Assembly: GCA_905182985.1 (NCBI GenBank)
Contig: CAJJDN010000063.1
Location: 1-64,000, forward strand
Direction: 5' to 3'
Origin: Paramecium sonneborni
Lineage: Eukaryota; Ciliophora; Oligohymenophorea; Peniculida; Parameciidae
Length of the DNA stretch: 64,000 nucleotides
The notes under the pieces were generated by a model. That model was given only the letters and a program-made list of their open reading frames with translations, was not told where the DNA came from and ran no database searches. Of the stretch, positions 1-11,500 are shown piece by piece. The number at the start of each line of letters is the position of its first letter. Position 1 is the stretch's first letter. Position numbers and translations under genes: made by a program.

Positions 1-593
1 TTTTTTTTCTCATGTGTAGAGAATTCAACATAATGTGACTGCTGAATTAAACTTACTAGTGGGCAAACCCAAACTATATGTATACAAAGGGATAGTCAAT
101 TTTTATCACGACTAGACAAAGAGATAGTCAGATTTATCCAGACCAAATCCATGCTGCTGCTGAAAGAAGCTTGCTAATGGGCAACACCTGAAACAATTTA
201 AGGCAAAAATTATTGTGAGCAGGAACAAAAAAATATTCGAATCTAATATGAAGATTATTAATTATTCACAATTTTCTCAATATTATGTGATTTTTTATAT
301 TCCTGTAGATTTTAAATTTATAGATTTTTCATCAACCCAAATTTTCACAATTTTTGTCATTATTATAAATTTTATATATAAAATATTCTTGAATCACTAA
401 AAAATTATATAATTGTAATAGAAATACAATAATTTAAAAAAAAAACATGAAATGTACCATTCATAATGAGAATATAGCATTAATTTGTATTGCTTCTCAC
501 ATTTGTAAATGTTAAAGAAAGCTGTGCGTTGAATGTTAATATGAACATGGAGTAGATTAGAAATAAACGATTCCAATAAAAATATTTCGAGAA
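1..593. other. Non-coding AT-rich DNA with degenerate short repeats
   Basis: No conserved reading frame is visible on either strand. Two related stretches at about 15-71 and 131-196 share a pattern of the type tgctgaa...ctta/gcta...gtgggcaa, and a third relative lies at about 6458-6527 (repeated at 7587-7656 by the assembly duplication). The last part of the region must contain the promoter of the WD40 gene starting at 594; no defined promoter element can be recognised. Confidence 0.5.
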
Positions 594-3500
594 ATGTTTA
601 ACAATAAACTAAATGAATTAAAACTTGAAGAAATGCCCGAGTTAATAAAATAGAGAATGACTTTTAAATCTGTGCTCTCTCAAAATGAGTGTATACTTAA
701 GTAAATTTAGGAAGAGTTCTCAAAATCAATAAATTTAATTTTTCAAATGATTGAATTAGAAAACAAATCCTCATCATATATTAGCGCTATCCAAGATAAT
801 GAGAATCCAGCAGAATTCTCCAATTCCCATTTAGAAAATTTAGTTTCAATGATAAACAAGACACCATAAAAAGATTTGTATGATTGGAATATTTCTTGGG
901 TTATGGAGTTATAAAAGATTTTAGAGAAGTGGGAATAAGAAATGAATGATTTTTTCAACAAATAGTATAAAGAAACTAAAAAGATTTAATCATTAATTAG
1001 GTAATTCAATTTTAACCTTAAATTAGATTGGAACCTTTTGAAGAAAAAAGTGAAGTTTATATTAGAAAAGAAGATCTTTCTGAAATTTTCACCTAAATAC
1101 AAGATATTGATCAGTCAATATTGAGAGAGATTTATTAAATAGTTAAAAAAGAGAAAATTTCAAATATTTAAGGATTTCTTGCTCAGCCATTTAATCTTAA
1201 GCTTTATGAATCGCATATTGATGAGAAAGAGGATGTAAGTGATGTGAAAAAAAAAATTCAGAAAATCTCTAATTTATTGAAAGATATTGTGGATCATCCT
1301 TTTAATAAAAATGACTACTCCTCAGAAAGTTACAAAGAGTAGAGATAAAATCTTATCAAATTGATAGCTGGAAATAGGGAGATCATTTATTTTTTAAAAT
1401 TTTTAGTGCAACTTACAACTATTGACGAAACATTCATTTAGTGTGGATCAAATGGACTAAATTTATTAGTAAATATGAAAGTTGATCTGAAGAACCATTG
1501 TTTTAAAGATATCAAGATCCAAAATACATCATTAATAGGAGCAAATTTTGTCAGATGTGATTTGAGTGGATCAGTATTCAATAATGTGGATATTAGTGGA
1601 GTGAATTTAAATGGAGCTTAACTTTTAAATTGTATATGGAAAAACTTGAAAATTAATGAATTGAATAAATTAGAGAGTCATAGCAAAAGCGTTTAATCAA
1701 TATTCTTCTCTGCTGATGGTACTATATTAGCATCTGGTAGTCTGGACAACTCTATTTGTTTATGGAATTTTTAGACAGGATAATTAAGTTCTAAGTTAGT
1801 TGGTCATTCTAATAGTGTTTTCTCGGTATGCATCTCTCCAGATAGTACTACAATAGCATCTGGTAGTTTAGATAAGTCTATCCGTTTATGGGATGTTTAA
1901 ACAGGTAAATAAAAAGCTATATTTAATGGTCATAGTAAATAAGTCAACACAATATGCTTATCTAATGATGGCACTACATTAGCATCAGGTAGCGACGATA
2001 ACTGTATCTATCTATGGGATGTTAAGACAAGATAGCCAAAAGCGAAATTGAATGCTCATAGTCAATCAGTCAACTCAGTATGTTTCTCTCCTGATGGTAC
2101 TATATTAGCTTCTGGAAGTAATGATAACTTTATCCATTTATGGGATGTTAAAGCAGGATTATAAATAGATAAATTGGAGGGTCATACAGAGGGGGTCCTC
2201 TCAGTCTGCTTTTCTTCGGATGGTACTACAATAGCATCTGGTAGTTTAGATAGGTCTATCCGTTTATGGGATGTTTAAACAGGCAAATAAAAAGCTATAT
2301 TTAATGGTCATAGTAAATAAGTCAACACAATATGCTTATCTAATGATGGCACTACATTAGCATCAGGTAGCGATGATAACTCTATTCGTTTATGGGATGT
2401 TAGGACAGGATAATAAAAAGCGAAATTTGATGGTCATAGCCAATCAGTCAACTCAATATGTTTCTCTCCTGATGATACTATATTAGCATCTGGGAGTAAT
2501 GATAAATCTATTCGTTTATGGGATTTTAAGATAGGATAATAAAAAGCCAAATTGGATGGTCATTCTAAAACGGTTTTCTAAGTATGCATCTCTCTAGATG
2601 GAAAATTATTGGCATCTAGCAGTAAGGATAATTCTATCAGGTTATGGGATGCTAAGACAGGATTAATGAAAGTCAAAATGGATGGTCATAATGATCAAGT
2701 TAATTCAATATGCATTTCTTCTGATGACTCTACATTAGCATCAGGCAGTAGTGATTGTTCAATCCGTTTATGGGATGTTAAGACAGGAAAAGAAAAAGTT
2801 AAATTGAATGGTCATAGTAAATCTGTCTGGTCAGTATGCTTTTCTCCAGATTTTACTACATTAGCTTCAAGTAGTGGTGATAAATCTATTTGCTTATGGA
2901 ATATTAAAACAAGAAAAAAATTTTTTAGATTTGAGGGTCATACCGACCCAGTGTATTCCATATGCTTTTCTCCTGATTTTTCTACATTAGCATCAGGCGG
3001 TGGTGATTGTTCAATTCGTTTGTGGGACGTTAAGATAGGATAATAGAAAGTCAAATTAAATGGGCATACTGGCGCAGTCAATTCAATATTCTTCTCTCAA
3101 GATTGTTCTACATTAGCATCTGGTAGTAGTGATTGTTCGGTCCGTTTATGGGATGCTAAGACAGGAATATAAAAGTTCAAATTGAATGGTCACACTGATA
3201 TTGTCTTCTCAGTTTGCTTTTCTCCAGATGGTACTACATTAGCATCAGGTAGTTTAGATAAGTCTATTTATTTATGGGATGCTCAGACAGGTAAATAAAA
3301 AGTCAAATTGGATGGACATATTGGTGGAGTCAACTCAACATTCTTCTCTAATGATGGCACTACATTAGCATCTGGTAGTAGTGATCTTTCAGTCCGTTTA
3401 TGGGATGTTTAAGCAGTATAATAAAAGCTCTCATAGGTTGATTTCCAAAGTTGTGGAGTCAACTTTTTCTCTCTTTATGAAACTACATCAGCATCTTGTA

Positions 3501-3818
3501 GTATTAATGATAACATCTGTTTAAAGGATGTTGATTCTGAGAAATATATTGAACCCAAAAATTCAAATTAAAATATTTTTTCAGCTTTAATTTAAAAAAA
3601 TTCTTGCCTAAAAAGTGGTATTTAATAAATTATTTTTAGTCTCTACAAACATTACTAGTCTCCTTATTTCTCAATAGGGAATATTTTAAGCACAAGGCTC
3701 ATTAATCTTTAAAGGAGAATTCTTTAATTACTAAAACTTTGATTTACGACCATTATTAAAAGCAAAAGGAACTTTCTGTCTGGAAAATTATTTAAAGCAA
3801 CAATAGTAATAAAACTGA
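594..3818 (+). CDS. Pentapeptide-repeat and WD40-repeat protein
   Basis: Model: exons 594-1000, 1027-3617 and 3640-3818 with introns of 26 and 22 nt, giving 1,058 residues. Residues about 1-300 are helical and charged, with no visible P-loop. About 303-340 form a short pentapeptide-like block (IGANF, GSVFNNV, GVNLNGA). About 349-933 hold 14 clear WD repeats of 42 residues, each with a GH start and a SIRLWD-type end, then one degenerate repeat. The last 100 residues ([18 protein letters not shown]) match the tail I recall from Paramecium WD40 families, which supports the last intron. Fifteen blades would make two propellers, a binding scaffold. The substrate is unknown. Pentapeptide plus WD40 resembles cyanobacterial STAND proteins, but here no NTPase is seen. 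Repeats 2-4 and 5-7 arose by recent duplication. Confidence 0.9.
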
Positions 3819-4160
3819 TCATTAAAAAAATATATAAAAGAACAATATTGCTGTCTTTTTTTTCAATTTCATTATATAATCAAATTCACTAAGTTTATAA
3901 GAATGGATTAGTAATTGTCTAAATTAATTATTGCTGTATCCTCTACATGTTCTAAAAGTAATTCAAACATTTCTTTCATAAATGAATCTGCTCATTATTG
4001 AATTCCAATTTAATACTACTAAGTGAATGCATTGTTGATGAAATAATTTTATGAGTCATTCTCTTTTTTTATTCTTAAACTACTGGCATTAAAGACTAGT
4101 AATTTAATTTTAGATTTTATTTTTGATTTGAGATTTGTTATTAATTGATATCTATAAAAG
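3819..4160. other. Intergenic AT-rich DNA
   Basis: Follows the WD40 gene. I see no conserved protein, RNA gene or clear repeat. The frame leading into the transposase remnant may begin near its right end. Confidence 0.5.
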
Positions 4161-4186
4161 AAATATATATATAAATCTTCTTATTT

Positions 4187-4624
4187 AAATAAATTTAATA
4201 ATTTAAATCTTACCATCAAATTTTTAAATTACAACACCAATGGAATGAATTTGGTATTTTTAGATGAAACTATTTTCAGTCATTAAAAGAAAAAATAAAG
4301 ATGCTGGTAAATAAAGTGAGAAATCAAATAGAAAACAATAATGAATAGAAAGGGAAATTATGTATCTTAGATGCAATTGGAATGAAAGGTTTTGAGGGGT
4401 TTTAATTATTAAAGGGCTATGTAATAGCTGAGATTTATAATTCTCATTTACTTTATTTAATTATAGAGTTGAACAGATTCTATGATGAAAATAATTATTT
4501 ATTGATTCTAGACAATAGTCCAATACATTAGAGTAAAAGAGTAAAGCAGTTGTTAAGTGCAGTGCATTACTAATTTTTACCGCCATACGGCATTCCAACT
4601 TTGTAGGAGATTTTAAGAGAATGA
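4187..4624 (+). pseudogene. Broken Tc1/mariner-type (DDE_3) transposase remnant
   Basis: Two frames together show the catalytic core of a Tc1/mariner (DDE_3) transposase. The first frame, ending in TGA at about 4319, carries FLDET and RCW, the usual surroundings of the first catalytic Asp. The second frame, readable from 4268 and with an ATG at 4301, carries LDNSPIHQSKR (second Asp and the conserved His) and FLPPYGIPTLQEI, the PPY-P-x-x-E block with the third acidic residue. The frames must be joined by a shift, no N-terminal helix-turn-helix is visible and no terminal inverted repeats were found, so this is a 5'-truncated, frameshifted relic. In Paramecium such elements are normally eliminated from the macronucleus, which makes its presence informative about which nucleus was sequenced. 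Confidence 0.7.
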
Positions 4625-5085
4625 GTTGAATATAATATAAAATAATAATGAAATTAATTCAAATTATACTAAAATCCGCAATATTGTATGCATATTTTTA
4701 CTAAAGTTAAAAGGGATTAAGATTTTACTCATTTAATATCTAATGTATTTTAAAATAAGGATAATTAAGTATTAGCGTAAAAGAATAATTTACTAGAGTA
4801 TTTATTACTATTATATTAAAATTGTTTAAAATAAATTAATTTTGTATTATTTAATAATTTATCTATCAATAATTTCAGTAATATTTTATTGCTCCTTTTA
4901 CTAATAATAGAACCGCAATCGCCTAGTAAAATTGGACATTTAGCATAAGTTTTTCTGCAAACTTGTTTGAAATATTTTTCTAAGATTTGTTTACTTACAT
5001 CATAAATATAAATAGACCATTAATCAATCCTACAATAAATTAATTAATGCAAGATTTATCTATGCACATGTAAACTTGCAATTTG
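4625..5085. other. Non-coding DNA after transposase relic
   Basis: Very AT-rich, with no frame I recognise. It could include the 3' flank of the transposon, but no inverted repeat matching an upstream terminus was seen. Confidence 0.4.
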
Positions 5086-5089
5086 AGGT

Positions 5090-5500
5090 GGATTGAAGGA
5101 GCATATTTTATTTTGATAAAGCTTATTTTAAGGCATCTTATACTTTTGGTGGTGATACTTAAGAAGAATGTGATGATTACTTAAATGGATTTAGTATTGA
5201 TTAATTAATATCATTATACAATTGCAAGTGAAGGAAATGAAGGTTGTATTTCTATAGATTCATGCACAAAAGATAATAAAGGAGATGTAGAGATAATAAT
5301 TTAAATTAATTTTGTTAACAAATAATAATACTTTTTATGATAAATCATGTTCTACTGCTCCTTGAAAAATAGATCATCACTTAAATAAAGAGTGTGAAAC
5401 CTACATAACTAAATGAAATTTTGCTCTTAATGAATAAGAATGTGTTTAAAAGCCAAGCCGTTGTAGTATGATGAGTACAAAAACTTAATTAATCTAAAAA
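5090..5500 (+). pseudogene. Decayed Paramecium-type surface (immobilization) antigen fragment
   Basis: Two short stretches resemble the cysteine-periodic repeats of Paramecium immobilization antigens. At 5130-5231 the frame reads FGGDTQEECDDYLNG with regularly spaced Cys. At about 5344-5470 it reads KSCSTAP, then KECETYITK, then NEQECVQKPSRC, interrupted by two in-frame TGA codons, at least one where a Cys codon would be expected. Between them a different frame gives GCISIDSC. The pieces are short, out of frame with one another and lack a start, signal peptide and GPI-type end. Surface-antigen genes form large families in Paramecium and leave pseudogenes, often near telomeres. The assignment rests on motif spacing only. 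Confidence 0.5.
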
Positions 5501-6006
5501 TATTAATATTTTAACTAATAATAAGATAAAAACTAAGCCAGATGCAGCAAAATTAAGAATTCATTGATAATTAAATATATTCAATTTATCAACATAATTC
5601 ATCTTTCTTTCTTTCTTGGAATACTTCATTACATAAAATTTATAGAGATGTAAATTTCAACTGCAGCTATATATTTCTTTTATTGTTTTTATCTTTCAAT
5701 GAATTAAACTGAAAACATCTTTATTAAGGTATAATTCTCCTTCACCATTTTGAAAGGATTTGAAAACTCTAAGAAAATTTAAATGTATCTGACTCATCCA
5801 TTTACAATTAACATGTAACAAAGAAGAATAAAGAATTCTAAATAGCACTTGGTTAATCATCCTTGTCATCAATTTATATTTAATCCATTTTATTGTTCTC
5901 CAACTGTAAATATGGTAATACATACCTATAACATATTCTATGTACACTCTCTAATAATCTATATAAAATAAATCAAAATAATTTTATTGTTCTTCAATTT
6001 CTAATA
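5501..6006. other. Non-coding AT-rich DNA
   Basis: No conserved coding or RNA feature recognised. A minus-strand open stretch at 5696-5947 has no recognisable motif and is of a length expected by chance when only TGA terminates. Confidence 0.4.
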
Positions 6007-8263
6007 GTATCATTGTTACAATTTTTGAGTTTATCTTTATTTAACTTTATTTTTTCGAAATTTAAAATCATCATAATGACTAGCAGTTTATTGTCTATTT
6101 GTTGTTTTGGTGTGATATATTCTAAATTCTATTTCGATTATATGAGATATGAGGTAAAATTGTGTTGATAATAGTTTTTTAGTTCAGGAATTCAAATTCT
6201 TCCAAATATTGTTTTAATTGCTGATCATAAAATAAAATGAAACAGGTTTTTTTAATAATTATTTTGAAAATACAAAAAATTCACAAAATTCACTTAACAA
6301 AAATACAAAAATCCTCATAAAAATTCAAAATAACACAAAAAATAACTTCACTTCTGTCTTAACCCCTTAATTTTCTCACATCAAAATAAAAAATAAATAA
6401 TATCATAGAAATATAAAAAAAAAATTATTCATACAAATATCTTCACTATAATTTGTAGAGCAGATTTAACATCATGATTACATCTATTGACTGCTAAGAG
6501 AAACCTACTTAGTGGCAATACCAAATTTAATAAAATTCTCTCATAAAGTTGTCATTAAAAAAAATTAAGTTTTTCGATACAAAAAATTTATAATCGGAAT
6601 TGATTAGTTATATAAATCATTACCTTCAAATATATTGTTTATTTAAAGCTCAAACCCTGAGTTTTAAATATTGTTCTAAATGCGAGAGTGGCCAATCTTC
6701 TCAATTTTTTTAATATGTATTTCGACTATACATAAGAATATATAAAAACACTAATAATTTTACCCAACCCTTAACCATTAGAAAGTTAAAAATAGAAATA
6801 AAATTCCCTCATCTCGGCTAAATAGGGCTAATTCAATTTTCATCATATATATAATTAGTAATCCCAAATGATGTGCGTGATATCCTTGATAAGGATAGAT
6901 ACAAAATTGACCTAGCTTAAGTTTGACAACAACTGATACTATTATTTAATTGGAAATATGAGAAAATTGTAATAGATTTGACTTAATTGATATAAAATTA
7001 GAAAATTTAATAAACTGAAAGTGAAATACAAATATACAAGGAATTTTAAATGAAAATTTAAGATAAAATAAAGAAAAATTATCAGTTATTGTTAAGATGA
7101 AGTATAAAATTTTAATATTTATTTTAGAGGTAAANGTATCATTGTTACAATTTTTGAGTTTATCTTTATTTAACTTTATTTTTTCGAAATTTAAAATCAT
7201 CATAATGACTAGCAGTTTATTGTCTATTTGTTGTTTTGGTGTGATATATTCTAAATTCTATTTCGATTATATGAGATATGAGGTAAAATTGTGTTGATAA
7301 TAGTTTTTTAGTTCAGGAATTCAAATTCTTCCAAATATTGTTTTAATTGCTGATCATAAAATAAAATGAAACAGGTTTTTTTAATAATTATTTTGAAAAT
7401 ACAAAAAATTCACAAAATTCACTTAACAAAAATACAAAAATCCTCATAAAAATTCAAAATAACACAAAAAATAACTTCACTTCTGTCTTAACCCCTTAAT
7501 TTTCTCACATCAAAATAAAAAATAAATAATATCATAGAAATATAAAAAAAAAATTATTCATACAAATATCTTCACTATAATTTGTAGAGCAGATTTAACA
7601 TCATGATTACATCTATTGACTGCTAAGAGAAACCTACTTAGTGGCAATACCAAATTTAATAAAATTCTCTCATAAAGTTGTCATTAAAAAAAATTAAGTT
7701 TTTCGATACAAAAAATTTATAATCGGAATTGATTAGTTATATAAATCATTACCTTCAAATATATTGTTTATTTAAAGCTCAAACCCTGAGTTTTAAATAT
7801 TGTTCTAAATGCGAGAGTGGCCAATCTTCTCAATTTTTTTAATATGTATTTCGACTATACATAAGAATATATAAAAACACTAATAATTTTACCCAACCCT
7901 TAACCATTAGAAAGTTAAAAATAGAAATAAAATTCCCTCATCTCGGCTAAATAGGGCTAATTCAATTTTCATCATATATATAATTAGTAATCCCAAATGA
8001 TGTGCGTGATATCCTTGATAAGGATAGATACAAAATTGACCTAGCTTAAGTTTGACAACAACTGATACTATTATTTAATTGGAAATATGAGAAAATTGTA
8101 ATAGATTTGACTTAATTGATATAAAATTAGAAAATTTAATAAACTGAAAGTGAAATACAAATATACAAGGAATTTTAAATGAAAATTTAAGATAAAATAA
8201 AGAAAAATTATCAGTTATTGTTAAGATGAAGTATAAAATTTTAATATTTATTTTAGAGGTAAA
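6007..8263. repeat. Perfect 1,128-bp direct duplication around single N (assembly artefact)
   Basis: Bases 6007-7134 are repeated at 7136-8263, with one N at 7135 between the copies; every stretch I compared was identical. The N sits exactly at the junction, as when a scaffolder abuts two contigs that really overlap. The unit is non-coding as far as I can see. It contains one copy of the short repeat family also seen at the window start (about 6458-6527). Confidence 0.85.
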
Positions 8264-8579
8264 CAAATGTAATTATGGGACTTAAGAATTAGGAATGTAC
8301 TCAATTCATCAAATTTTTATCCGTATATTGTTGAATATTATTTTTTTATTTTCTATTAAAAATTTTTATTTTATTGAATAAACGAAAAATTCCAGTATTT
8401 ATATTGCTCCTAGCAATCTTCCAGTGTTTATTATATTTTCCTTTTATAAAATTTTTTTTGCAAATCTTGTTTTTCCCCCCACCCATCTTTTCAAAAAATG
8501 GAAATTAAAATAGAGAGTTGTTAATTTAAGGAGATTTTTTTCTTGATAATATTAAGTATTATAATTTTTGATATATTAA
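8264..8579. other. Intergenic region upstream of giant membrane-protein gene
   Basis: An ATG at 8227 opens a frame beginning MKYKILIFIL, which looks like a signal peptide, but the continuation is low-complexity and unlike any family I know. It could be the stub of another surface-protein gene. A C-rich run (ttttcccccc) lies at about 8471-8480. Confidence 0.35.
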
Positions 8580-11500
8580 ATGTTTTCTGTTCTGGCTTTA
8601 AGCATTTTCTCATACAAGTAAACTTTCTTTAAACTACAAAAGCTTGGAAATTGTAAAATCTTCTTGCGATGTCTTTGATATAATAACATCTCCTGAAAAT
8701 GAACCAAGAATGATCTTTTAAGATCTTTCTGATGAAGCAAATAAAGATTATTCATGGGGAGTATGGACAAAATATTCATCTATATACGAGCAAATTGGGG
8801 ATTTTAAATTAAAAACAAATAAAATGCATGTACTATCAGAAAGATTAGAAAAAAAAAATTAACTAGTTTATTTTATAGTTTTAGATAGAGAGGAGTTATT
8901 TATATATCATTAACTATTCATTTATTCGAACAATAATATTTAGGTTAGAGAATTGAAAGTTGATTAATAATTAATTAAAGAGAATTGGACTTTTTTCTAC
9001 TTTTGTTATTCACAAACATCTTAAATTTATAATATATTTCTTTATATTAATGAAGCCAGAGAAAATGTTTAGATGATTTCAGGAGGACCTTTTTAGATTG
9101 AAAATGATGGATTAAAAATTTATTAATTGGGTGGAAGATCATAATTAAAATATTAAATTTCAATATTTTAGGAGGAGGAGATTAATTTGAGTTTATTTTC
9201 AGGGGAAATTACAGATATGGACTTAAGAATTGGGTCATCTAATTTTTATGAAGATATCCCTACTTTTTTAGAAAATATAGAAGATACTAATTGTTAAAAA
9301 TAATATTGTACAAATCAAATAATAAGAGAATTAATAATAGGAAAACAATTCTTTAGAGACCAAAAGAAAATTTCAGTATCTTATTTAGATTCAAAGTTTA
9401 TGATTTATGGTTGGGTGAAATTATAAGAGTTAGAAAATGTAAAATATGGATATATTAATTAGTTATCAACAGTGACATCAGTTCTAATGAGAGCTAGCTT
9501 AAGAAAGACATATTTTGATGATTTATATCAAGGGGATAAAGCTATATATTGGGAATATTTATAAAGTAATTAAAATAATGAATAAAATGGATTTACTTTT
9601 ACAACCTATCATAATGATCCTTAAAAACCTTTATCAACTTATTAATCTCTTGATAGTGATTCATGGGTAGTAAGAGGATAATATTATTAATAAGCCATTA
9701 CTTTTTGGCATTGGTTTGTCTATTAAGAAGGAGTTGATGAATAAAATAATATTAAGTTATCAATTTATTTTGGTTCAAATCAATAAATGAAAACATTTAA
9801 AATGAGCTAAAATCATTTTGAGAAATCTTCACTACATTTCACAATTGGTGGGGATAAATTTAATAAAAATTTTAGAGGTGAAATTCGGAATTTAGCTATT
9901 TAATATTGTTACAGAATCGATACTCTTAAAACTAAAAGTAAATAATTTTATTAATATCAGTTTGTCATTATAGTTGTAAAAACTGCTTTGGACCTGAAAA
10001 AAGCTAATGTCTTGAATGTGATAATTCAGCAAGAACTTTTATTAAAGGGGAATGTAAATGTTAAGAAGGATTTATTGATAATAAGGACAAAGGATGTTAA
10101 TGTAATTATCTATTATTAAAAGAATAGCTATTGCATCATTAATTAAAATTGAAATATAAGAAGCTAAATTTATAGATTTAACTGACTGTAAATTAGGAGA
10201 ATTTTTCGTATCCCTTTTAGGTAAATATTATTGTTTACCATGTCCTGGATAATATACTTCTTGGAGTTTGAACTGTGTTGAATGTATATCTGATCCAAAA
10301 CATTGGTATTTAAATCCAATTTGTAAAAGTGATTACTTTTAACCGTAATAAGATAAAAGTGATTATGTTTTTTTAGAAATACCACGCAATTTAATTGATT
10401 ATCAATACTATTTGATTAATTTACTAGATGTTTCTGAAAAACCAAATGTAGAACTTTGTTAAGGATGCTTGGAATAAACCTTTGATAATTTTAATTTTAT
10501 TGAAAACTATTAATTGAATGTGTTATCCAGATTTGCATGTAAAACTTGTTATTCTATAATTAATGCTTAATGCATTAATATTAATTAAAACTGCTTTAGT
10601 TGTGATTCCTATTTTTAATGTTAGAAATGTTTCGAAAATTTTACTTTGTTTGATGGTCACTGTTATTAATGCCCTCACTACTGTCCTAATTGTAAATTTA
10701 ATGAGACAGGAATCTATTGTTAAAGTTGCATTTCTGGTTATTTTTTTAATTCAACCATAGAATAATGCATTTAATGTGGTTAGTATTGCTCTGTGTGTAT
10801 CTATAATTAAAACATACCTTATTTATAATGTGTAAAATGTATTGATGAAAAATAATATTTCAGATCTGCAGATAGATAAATGTGTCGAAAAAAAAATTTA
10901 GAGAATTGTGTCATTCAAGCAGAAGAATATGTTGATGATGAACACACTAATTTTACAGATAAAGATTTAGATTATCCTTATGGATCGACAATCGATATTG
11001 AATCCAATTTACCATCTTAAGATACATTTTAAGTTTGTATTTTATGTGAGGATAAATATGTTAATAAATTAATCGTGGTTTCCTCAAATGAATGTGTTCA
11101 TGCAAGTGATACAAGCAAACTACCAGATTTAAATGAAGAACTCAGAAATAAAGTCTTAGCTTCAGAAAATTATTCATATTAATTGGCATTTTCCGATAAG
11201 TCTAGTCTAGAAACAAAGTATACAGTAATTTATGGCGAACCAACTAAAATACTGATATCTAATTTTTCTAATACATCGTCTCAAATTTTATATAACTTTA
11301 GCAGCGTTGTACTTTGTATAAATTATCAGTACGATGATCCTTTACTATAATGTTCAGACCCTCATTGTATAGACTGCATAAAAAATTTTGTTTTAACATA
11401 AGAGTTTTGTGTGAAATGTCAAAATGGATACTATGCAAGTTCTATTACAGGTCTTTGCTACTTATGCTAAGATGATTGTTAAGAATGCCTATTATAACAT

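Noticed and set aside
743..961. Minus-strand open frame of 72 codons
   Set aside because: It is the antisense shadow of the WD40 gene's first exon, which has conserved protein sequence on the plus strand.
6860..6940. Possible box C/D snoRNA (atgatgt ... ctga)
   Set aside because: The C box is incomplete, no terminal stem is evident, and such short motifs are frequent by chance in this composition.
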